From: Mesorhizobium shangrilense
GTDB lineage: Bacteria; Pseudomonadota; Alphaproteobacteria; Rhizobiales; Rhizobiaceae
Length of the DNA stretch: 64,000 nt
Reading direction: 5' to 3'
Assembly: GCF_040537815.1 (NCBI RefSeq)
Contig: NZ_JBEWSZ010000001.1
Location: forward strand, 4,960,001-5,024,000
Below the pieces are notes generated by a model, which was given only the letters and a program-made list of their open reading frames with translations, searched no databases and had not been told where the DNA came from. Positions 59,144 through 64,000 of the stretch are shown here, piece by piece; positions within the stretch are counted from its first letter, which is position 1; each line of letters starts with the position of its first letter. A program made the translations under genes and the position numbers.

Positions 59144-59635
59144 TCAAGCCGCCGCCAGTCTTCCAGCGTCGGCATACGCCTGCAACCAGGCCAGCACCCG
59201 TCCCCAACCCTCGGCATGCTCGGTCGCTGCGTGGCTCAGCCCGGCAAAGCCACCGTGACAGATGGTCAGGCGCGTGCCGTCGGCGATCGGCTCCAGCAGC
59301 CAGGCGGCGGTCGTCTGCCGCCGGCCAAGGGTCGGATGATCCCACTCATAGGTCCGCGTCTGTACGATCCGGCGTGGCGCTTCGATCTCAAGGAATTCGC
59401 CGCTGGCCGGCAGATCCCTGCCGTCAGCCGTTCTGACGACGACCGTCCAGCGGCCGCCGACGCGAAGATCTGCCGACCAGTCGACCGTGCGATAGGTATC
59501 GGCGGATCCCCACCACGTCTCGACCTCTTGCGTGACCAGCGCGCGGAAGACGCGATCCGGAGGCGCGTCGATCTCGGCTGATGCCATGACGGTTTCGCCA
59601 TTGGTCATGCTCTGCACGTTGGAACCGCGTATCAT
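59144..59635 (-). CDS. SRPBCC/AHSA1-type domain protein, second of two
   Basis: A 163-residue START-like protein: VMASAEIDAPPDRVFRALVTQEVETWWG, then WSADLRVGGRWTVVVR, LEIEAPRRIVQTRTYEW and a C-terminal helix LSHAATEHAEGWGRVLAWLQAY. The fold makes a hydrophobic cavity for a small ligand. The ATG at 59635 has GGAGG 5 nt upstream. It lies 43 bp after the first SRPBCC gene, in one operon with the ArsR regulator. Confidence 0.87.
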   Translation of the reverse strand: MIRGSNVQSMTNGETVMASAEIDAPPDRVFRALVTQEVETWWGSADTYRTVDWSADLRVGGRWTVVVRTADGRDLPASGEFLEIEAPRRIVQTRTYEWDHPTLGRRQTTAAWLLEPIADGTRLTICHGGFAGLSHAATEHAEGWGRVLAWLQAYADAGRLAAA

Positions 59636-59678
59636 GGATGCCTCCGTGTAGGGTTTGTTTCGAGATCGAAACGACTTA

Positions 59679-60125
59679 TCATCCTTTGGATGGAGGACGC
59701 TCAAAACCCTTGCCGGTCTCGAGCAGGCTCTTCAGGCTGGCCAGCACCAGCGGCCAGCCCTTGGCGACGTTCCCGATCAACTTGTGCGGACCGTCCGCCT
59801 CGTGGGTGACGGCAAGCTTCATCAACTCGCCGTCCTGCTCGATTGTGAAGGTGCAGCGCGTGTAGCCGTCTTCCTTTACCTCCGGCATCCATTCATTGCG
59901 CCATTTGATGACGAGGCGCCGCGGCGGGTCGATCTCGAGAATCTCGCCGCTGTCGGCGAGACGCCCGTCCGGAAGGATCAGCTTCCAGCTGGAGCCCACT
60001 TTCCACTCGCTCTCTTGATAGGAGCAAAGGAAGAACTGCCGGTTGAACTCCGGATTAGTCAACGCTTGCCAGAGTTTCTCGGGCGTGGTGCGGATGTAGG
60101 TCACGTAGACGAAGGCGTTGCTCAT
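59679..60125 (-). CDS. SRPBCC/AHSA1-type domain protein, first of two
   Basis: A 148-residue START-like protein: FVYVTYIRTTPEKLWQALTNPEFNRQFF, VGSSWKLILPDGRLADSGEIL, RRLVIKWRNEW, TFTIEQDGELMKLAVTHE. It overlaps the ArsR gene by 4 bp (translational coupling). It is different enough in sequence from the second SRPBCC that they are not tandem copies. Such ArsR-linked START proteins are thought to bind small hydrophobic molecules. Confidence 0.88.
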   Translation of the reverse strand: MSNAFVYVTYIRTTPEKLWQALTNPEFNRQFFLCSYQESEWKVGSSWKLILPDGRLADSGEILEIDPPRRLVIKWRNEWMPEVKEDGYTRCTFTIEQDGELMKLAVTHEADGPHKLIGNVAKGWPLVLASLKSLLETGKGFERPPSKG

Positions 60126-60442
60126 GGCTCTTCCCTTTCAAGCCGTTTCTTCAAGTCGCTGAGGGCGTTCAATCGCCCTCGCTCGAACTTGCCGATCCAG
60201 CGGTCGGCGATCTCGTTGATGGGAACGGGGTTGAGGTAGTGCTCCTTCTCGCGCCCCTTGCGGATGGTGGTGACGAGGTTTGCCTCCTCCAGGATCGCCA
60301 GGTGCTTGGTCACCGCTTGGCGCGTCATGTCCATCTGTTCGCACAGCGCGTTCAGCGTCTGCCCGTTCCTCTCATGAAGGCTGTCCAGCAATTGCCGGCG
60401 TGTCGGGTCGGCCAGGGCGCGAAAGACGGCATCCATGCTCAT
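60122..60442 (-). CDS. ArsR family transcriptional regulator
   Basis: A 106-residue winged-helix protein, MDAVFRALADPTRRQLLDSL, NGQTLNALCEQMDMTRQAVTKHLAILEEANLV, KGREKEHYLNPVPINEIADRWIGKFE. No metal-binding ELCVCDL cysteine motif exists, so it is the non-metal subgroup that travels with SRPBCC genes. The start (60442 or 60436) lies just downstream of the palindromic operator. It most likely represses its own operon until a small ligand or protein partner releases it. Confidence 0.92.
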   Translation of the reverse strand: MSMDAVFRALADPTRRQLLDSLHERNGQTLNALCEQMDMTRQAVTKHLAILEEANLVTTIRKGREKEHYLNPVPINEIADRWIGKFERGRLNALSDLKKRLEREEP

Positions 60443-60451
60443 GGCTCTAAT

Positions 60452-60471
60452 ATGCAACCATTTGGTTGCAT
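60452..60471. promoter_or_regulatory. ArsR operator palindrome
   Basis: ATGCAACCA-TT-TGGTTGCAT is a perfect 9-bp inverted repeat with 2-bp centre, 9 bp upstream of the ArsR start. It is a very strong operator candidate for this non-metal ArsR regulator. Confidence 0.75.
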
Positions 60472-60524
60472 GTCAAGAGGCACGACCTTCATATTGGGAG
60501 GCGCGGTCCTTTTGAGGCGGGATG

Positions 60525-60950
60525 TCAGCGCTTGCGATTGAACCAGAATGCGTCGGGCATCCGTTTCATCCCGATGCGTTCGTAGAAGCCGACGGCGTCG
60601 GGCACGGAGAGCAGGCTGATGGCGACGGAGGGCCCGAGTTGCCGCCGCGCCTCATTCAGCAGGCCCTTGCCGATGCCGAGCCCCTGTGCCGATCCGGAAA
60701 CGGCGAGTTCGGAAATATAGCAGACCCAGGAAAAGTCGGTGATGGCCCTGATAACGCCGATCAGCGGCTTGCCTTCAATATCAAGGCGCGCCGTCAGCAC
60801 TAGGCTGGCGCCCGACAGCATCGTCTTCAACCGCGCCTCGTCGTCGATGGGGCGTGTCTCGCCAAGGCCGGATTCGATCAGCACGCGGCGGAACTCGGCG
60901 ACATCAAGCGCCGGCTCGCTTGCGTAGAGGACGTGGGAACGCTCAGCCAT
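60525..60950 (-). CDS. GNAT family N-acetyltransferase
   Basis: A 141-residue acetyltransferase. The acetyl-CoA site appears in ISELAVSGSAQGLGIGKGLLNEAR (motif A, Q/GxGxG/A), with a C-terminal GFYERIGMKRMPDAFW. ATG 60950 gives a normal N-terminus (MAERSHVLYASEPALDVAEF); an ATG at 61007 is possible. No ribosome-binding site is strong at either. The substrate is unknown. Confidence 0.85.
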   Translation of the reverse strand: MAERSHVLYASEPALDVAEFRRVLIESGLGETRPIDDEARLKTMLSGASLVLTARLDIEGKPLIGVIRAITDFSWVCYISELAVSGSAQGLGIGKGLLNEARRQLGPSVAISLLSVPDAVGFYERIGMKRMPDAFWFNRKR

Positions 60951-61115
60951 GCCGGCCAGACTGCACCAAGGAACGGCGGTTTCGAAGCTGTTTTTGTGTT
61001 CTAACATGCATCGCCATGGACCAAGGCCGGCCGGGAACAGCCGCCTTTTATTTGCCCACGGCTTTGTGTAAACCGTGCGTCAGCAATCCCTGCAACGAAG
61101 ACACGGGCAAAAGCC

Positions 61116-61721
61116 ATGGAAAAATTCACCAAGCTCACCGGCGTTGCCGCGCCGATGCCGATCATCAATGTCGACACCGACATGATCATCCCCAAGGATT
61201 ATCTGAAGACGATCAAGCGCACCGGGCTCGGCACCGGGCTGTTCGCCGAAATGCGCTACAATGACGACGGTTCGGAGAATCCGGATTTCGTGCTCAACAA
61301 GCCGGCCTACCGCAAGGCGCAGATCCTCGTCGCCGGCGACAATTTCGGCTGCGGTTCCTCGCGCGAGCACGCGCCATGGGCGCTGCTCGATTTCGGCATC
61401 CGTTGCGTCATCTCGACCTCGTTTGCCGACATCTTCTACAACAACTGCTTCAAGAACGGCGTGCTGCCGATCACCGTCAGCCCCGAGGATCTGGAGAAGC
61501 TGATGGACGACGCCTCGCGCGGTTCCAATGCGACGCTGTCGGTCGATCTCGAGACCAAGGAAATCCATGGCCCCGACGGCGGCGTGGTCAAGTTCGACCT
61601 CGACGACTTCAAGCGGCACTGCATGCTCAATGGTCTCGACGATATCGGCCTGACCATGGAGAAGGCCGGCGCCATCACGTCATTCGAAAAGCGGAACGCC
61701 GAGTTGCGCCCCTGGGCTTGA
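61116..61721 (+). CDS. leuD: 3-isopropylmalate dehydratase small subunit
   Basis: A 201-residue LeuD with [23 protein letters not shown] and the swivel-domain motif [37 protein letters not shown]. It forms isopropylmalate isomerase with LeuC (not in the window) for leucine synthesis in the cytoplasm. It matches the bacterial length. A hairpin 25 bp after the stop may terminate it. No leuB or leuC is beside it, the usual scattered arrangement in Rhizobiales. Confidence 0.95.
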   Translation: MEKFTKLTGVAAPMPIINVDTDMIIPKDYLKTIKRTGLGTGLFAEMRYNDDGSENPDFVLNKPAYRKAQILVAGDNFGCGSSREHAPWALLDFGIRCVISTSFADIFYNNCFKNGVLPITVSPEDLEKLMDDASRGSNATLSVDLETKEIHGPDGGVVKFDLDDFKRHCMLNGLDDIGLTMEKAGAITSFEKRNAELRPWA

Positions 61722-61745
61722 GCGGCACCGTCCGGAATGGATAGG

Positions 61746-61765
61746 CCCGGCCTTCCCAGGCCGGG
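61746..61765 (+). terminator. Possible terminator hairpin after leuD
   Basis: CCCGGCCT (61746-61753) and AGGCCGGG (61758-61765) form a perfect 8-bp stem with a TCCC loop. The following T-run is only two bases, so it is a weak candidate. Confidence 0.4.
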
Positions 61766-61793
61766 TTCGCGGCGACTGAAGGGAGGGAGAGTC

Positions 61794-62726
61794 ATGACAC
61801 GTTCGCTTCTTGCCGGCGTTTGCTGCCTGGCGGTGATCCTTCTGCCGATGGCGGGTGCGCATGCACAGACCGACAGTGTGCTCGTGCCGGCTGAGAATGC
61901 GACCGGCGCCGCTGACCAGGGCGCGTCAGGCACGAGCAGCGCGGCGCTGACCGAGAATGACAAGCAGGCGCCAATCCCGTTCGAGGGCGGCCAACTCACC
62001 ATCACGCAGCCGGAGCAGGACGGTGAGAAGGTGCTGTCCTATGACGGCCAGCAACTGGCCAGCAACTACGACGTCTTCTTCGACAAGATCGTCAAGATTG
62101 GCGATGTCAACGTCGCGCTGGTGGATGTCGGAGACGGCGGCAACCAGTGTGGTCCAGCCAAGCTGATCGTGTGGAAGCCTGAAGGCGGCACCATCCAGAG
62201 CATCAGGGTCGAGCAGGACGAATGCGGTGCGCCGCCGGCCGCGATCTCCGACAGCGCCATCTATTTCGTGCCGTATCTTTTGCCTGGGGATTCGAAGCCG
62301 GCGTTGCAATGGTCGCCGCAGGGTGGCCTCTCGACCTCCGGCAACCTCACCTACATGCCCGAACCCGGCACGCAGTGGAAGGATGTCGATCCGTCGAAAT
62401 ACGACAACATCATCGACGCCTTCCACAATGAGGCCGTTTACAAGGAAGCCGAAAAGGTGCTCGGCAAGGATATGACCGACATGGCAACCAGCCTGCTGGT
62501 TGGCGGCGGCACCGAAAAGACAGCGTCTGGCGCCTTCTACGCTACCGGTTGCGTGCCGCATGACTGCGGCGGCAATGACGGTTTCATGGCGGTCGACCCG
62601 GCCAAGCAGAAACTCTATTTCGCCCGGCGTGGCGACAATGGCGAACCCCAGGCCTGGCCCGCGGTGGCGACATGGCCGGCCGATATCAAGGAAGCGCTCG
62701 ACAAGGCGACGGGTTCGGCGAACTGA
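61794..62726 (+). CDS. Secreted protein with Ivy-like (lysozyme-inhibitor-type) C-terminal motif
   Basis: A 310-residue protein with a signal peptide (MTRSLLAGVCCLAVILLP, cut near AHA-QTDS). The middle (about 60-180) is beta-rich with two cysteines (NQCGPAKL, QDECGAPP). The C-terminal 85 residues contain VLGKDMTDMATSLLVGGGT and ATGCVPHDCGGNDGFMAVDP; the CxPHDC loop is the core motif of Ivy, where it enters the lysozyme active site. A periplasmic lysozyme-inhibitor role is therefore possible. GGGAGGGAG precedes ATG 61794. The Ivy link rests on one short motif. Confidence 0.6.
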   Translation: MTRSLLAGVCCLAVILLPMAGAHAQTDSVLVPAENATGAADQGASGTSSAALTENDKQAPIPFEGGQLTITQPEQDGEKVLSYDGQQLASNYDVFFDKIVKIGDVNVALVDVGDGGNQCGPAKLIVWKPEGGTIQSIRVEQDECGAPPAAISDSAIYFVPYLLPGDSKPALQWSPQGGLSTSGNLTYMPEPGTQWKDVDPSKYDNIIDAFHNEAVYKEAEKVLGKDMTDMATSLLVGGGTEKTASGAFYATGCVPHDCGGNDGFMAVDPAKQKLYFARRGDNGEPQAWPAVATWPADIKEALDKATGSAN

Positions 62727-62762
62727 CAAGCGTTCGTTCGTGATGTACTGACGGAGGTCATG

Positions 62763-63254
62763 ATGCAGAATCGGCGGCAAGTAACGGCAGCCGGGCTGCT
62801 TCTCGGCAGCGGGCTGCTGACTCCGGCCCTCGCCCAGTCGGCTCCCTCGCCTCAATCATTGGCTGAACAATTCGCGGCGACACTGAGCGCGGGCGATATC
62901 GACGGCTTCTCCGCGCTGTTCGCCGACAGCTATGTCAATCACCAGCAGAGCGCTGCCGCGCCACCGCCAGCGAATGTCAGCCCGAAACAGGCAACGGTCG
63001 CCTTCTTCAAGGCACGGCTGACGGCGATGCCGGATCTCAAGGTCGCCATCGAAGCCGTGGTCGCCGACAAGGACCATGTGGCGGCGAGCTTCGTCTACAG
63101 CGGCACGCACAAGGGCGTCTATTTCGGCGTCGCGCCGACCGGTCGGGCACTGCGTTTCACCTCATGCGACATTTTTCGGGTGGCGGACGGTCGCATCGTC
63201 GAGCATTGGGGCATGGGCGACATCGCGGGCGTCCTGGCGCAACTGCGCGCCTGA
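62763..63254 (+). CDS. Secreted SnoaL-like ester-cyclase-type protein
   Basis: A 163-residue protein with an N-terminal export signal (NRRQVTAAGLLLGSGLLTP, RR-containing, cut near ALAQSAP). The mature NTF2/SnoaL fold has FSALFADSYVNHQQ, AVSPKQAT-type helix, VVADKDHVAASFVYSGTHKG and CDIFRVADGRIVEHWGMGD, the typical polyketide-cyclase/SnoaL ending. GGAGG stands 5 nt before the second of two tandem ATGs. It lies 36 bp after the Ivy-like gene and may share its transcript. Substrate unknown. Confidence 0.8.
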   Translation: MQNRRQVTAAGLLLGSGLLTPALAQSAPSPQSLAEQFAATLSAGDIDGFSALFADSYVNHQQSAAAPPPANVSPKQATVAFFKARLTAMPDLKVAIEAVVADKDHVAASFVYSGTHKGVYFGVAPTGRALRFTSCDIFRVADGRIVEHWGMGDIAGVLAQLRA

Positions 63255-63289
63255 CGATCCAAGGCAACTGAAAATTCTGCGAGGACACC

Positions 63290-63673
63290 ATGCGCAAACT
63301 GATCTCCACCGGCTCGCCTTTCGAAAAGACCGCCGGCTATTCGCGCGCCGTGGTGCAGGGGGACTGGTGTTTCGTGTCCGGAACGACCGGCTACGACTAT
63401 GCCACCATGACCATGCCGGATACGGTCGAGGCACAAACGCGCAATTGCCTGGCGACCATCGGCAAGGCGCTGAAGGACGGCGGCTTCGATATGGCCGACG
63501 TGGTGCGGGCACACTACTACATCACCGACCAGGCTTTCGTGGATGTGGTTTTCCCGATCCTGGGCGAGACATTCGGCGACATCAGGCCGGCGGCGACGAT
63601 GATCGTCTGCCAGCTCAACAAGCCGGAAATGAAGATCGAGATCGAGGTGACGGCGTTGCGGCGCACAGTCTGA
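63290..63673 (+). CDS. RidA family protein, second in the window
   Basis: A 127-residue RidA-fold protein: FEKTAGYSRAVVQGDWCFVSGTTGYDY, then IRPAATMIVCQLNKPEMKIEIEVTAL. In place of the canonical PARTTV arginine it has RPAATM, so it lacks the residue needed for the classic imine deaminase and belongs to a divergent RidA subgroup. A GAGGA site lies before the ATG. It precedes the VOC gene by 9 bp. Confidence 0.87.
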   Translation: MRKLISTGSPFEKTAGYSRAVVQGDWCFVSGTTGYDYATMTMPDTVEAQTRNCLATIGKALKDGGFDMADVVRAHYYITDQAFVDVVFPILGETFGDIRPAATMIVCQLNKPEMKIEIEVTALRRTV

Positions 63674-63682
63674 GGTGCGACC

Positions 63683-64000
63683 ATGAAAGTCCGACGCATC
63701 GTTGCCAACATCGCCACGTCGGATATCGCCGCGGCGAAGCGCTTCTACCAGGATGTGCTTGGCCTTGATCTGCTGATGGACCTTGGCTGGATAGCCACGT
63801 GCGGCTCTGCCGAGACGATGACCGTGCAGGTGAGCTTCATGACCGAAGGCGGATCCGGGACGCCGGTGCCGGATCTCTCGATCGAGGTCGACGACGTCGA
63901 TGCCGCGTTGCAAGGCATGAAGCAGGCCGGCTTCGCCATCGAATATGGACCCGCCGACGAGCCCTGGGGCGTGCGGCGCTTCTACGTGCGCGATCCCCTG
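63683..64000 (+). CDS. VOC (glyoxalase/bleomycin resistance) family protein, partial
   Basis: Translation from ATG 63683 gives MKVRRIVANIATSDIAAAKR and then FYQDVLGLDLLMDLGW, ending at the window edge in WGVRRFYVRDPL after 106 codons. The paired beta-alpha-beta-beta-beta repeats, FYxDVLGL and the closing RxFYxRDP are the VOC signature. It sits 9 bp after the RidA gene, so it is likely in the same operon. The C-terminus is outside the window, and the activity cannot be told. Confidence 0.87.
   Translation, partial: MKVRRIVANIATSDIAAAKRFYQDVLGLDLLMDLGWIATCGSAETMTVQVSFMTEGGSGTPVPDLSIEVDDVDAALQGMKQAGFAIEYGPADEPWGVRRFYVRDPL

Noticed and set aside
1..64000. CRISPR array, prophage, insertion sequence or integron
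   Set aside because: No regularly spaced direct repeats, no cas, transposase, integrase or phage structural motifs in either strand.

Overview
The window reads as chromosome of a high-GC alphaproteobacterium of the Rhizobiales, most likely Mesorhizobium or a close relative. Pointers are the alphaproteobacterial LexA box (GTTC-N7-GTTC) in front of an imuA-imuB-dnaE2 operon, the thioredoxin / LON-domain / Trm112-like block, a wealth of ABC uptake systems, and dispersed mosaic inverted repeats of the kind common in rhizobial intergenic DNA. The genus is inferred from recall, not from a database search. I see no phage, insertion sequence, plasmid functions, CRISPR array or rRNA. One tRNA (Gly-GCC) is present.

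Layout. (1) 1-10.96 kb is an envelope-flavoured block: end of an unknown gene, a GT2/GtrA lipid-linked sugar transferase, a DUF1344 secreted protein, a secreted protein with a two-ATPase FtsX-type ABC system, an OmpR-type two-component system, a DUF347 membrane protein, a small secreted protein and an isoprenylcysteine-methyltransferase-like membrane enzyme. Four copies of a 14-bp box (TTACAnnTnCGTAw) lie only in the promoter regions of this block. They look like the operators of the local response regulator. (2) 11.0-20.7 kb is a seven-gene operon (NDP-forming acyl-CoA synthetase, acyl-CoA dehydrogenase, polyamine-type ABC importer, amine-oxidase-like flavoprotein) under a LysR regulator. A divergent C39-like protease-fold protein follows. 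(3) 22-33.7 kb is a catabolic cluster around an RpiR regulator: SnoaL-like protein, RidA, amidohydrolase, SnoaL-flavin monooxygenase fusion, NitT/TauT-type ABC importer, Gfo/Idh/MocA dehydrogenase and amidase. A GTTGCTTTCC motif is shared by two of its promoter regions, and five inverted repeats sit between its transcription units. (4) 33.9-39.6 kb has a MocR regulator divergent from an Asp/Glu racemase, a polar amino-acid/ectoine-type importer without an ATPase gene, and an M24 peptidase. (5) 39.7-43 kb is housekeeping: tRNA-Gly with promoter and terminator, ProXp-type deacylase, thioredoxin-TPR chaperone, LON-domain and Trm112-like proteins. (6) 43.1-48.9 kb is the SOS mutagenesis operon imuA-imuB-dnaE2. 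(7) 49-56.3 kb has a zincin, a DUF1737 protein, a CitE-like lyase, a DUF4173 membrane protein with a second two-component pair, and a DAO-family flavoenzyme. (8) 56.3-64 kb holds a membrane patatin-like phospholipase, a DUF72 protein, an ArsR-SRPBCC-SRPBCC operon with a clear operator, a GNAT acetyltransferase, leuD, an Ivy-like secreted protein, a secreted SnoaL-like protein, RidA and the start of a VOC protein.

The best candidate for an undescribed system is block 1: a compact two-component regulon with its own operators, whose outputs (ABC-FtsX exporter with secreted partner, DUF347 membrane protein, DUF1344 protein, membrane methyltransferase) suggest envelope remodelling or envelope-stress defence. 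The operator assignment is inference from repeated sequence and placement. Many start codons were chosen by Shine-Dalgarno spacing, and several genes appear to use GTG or TTG.
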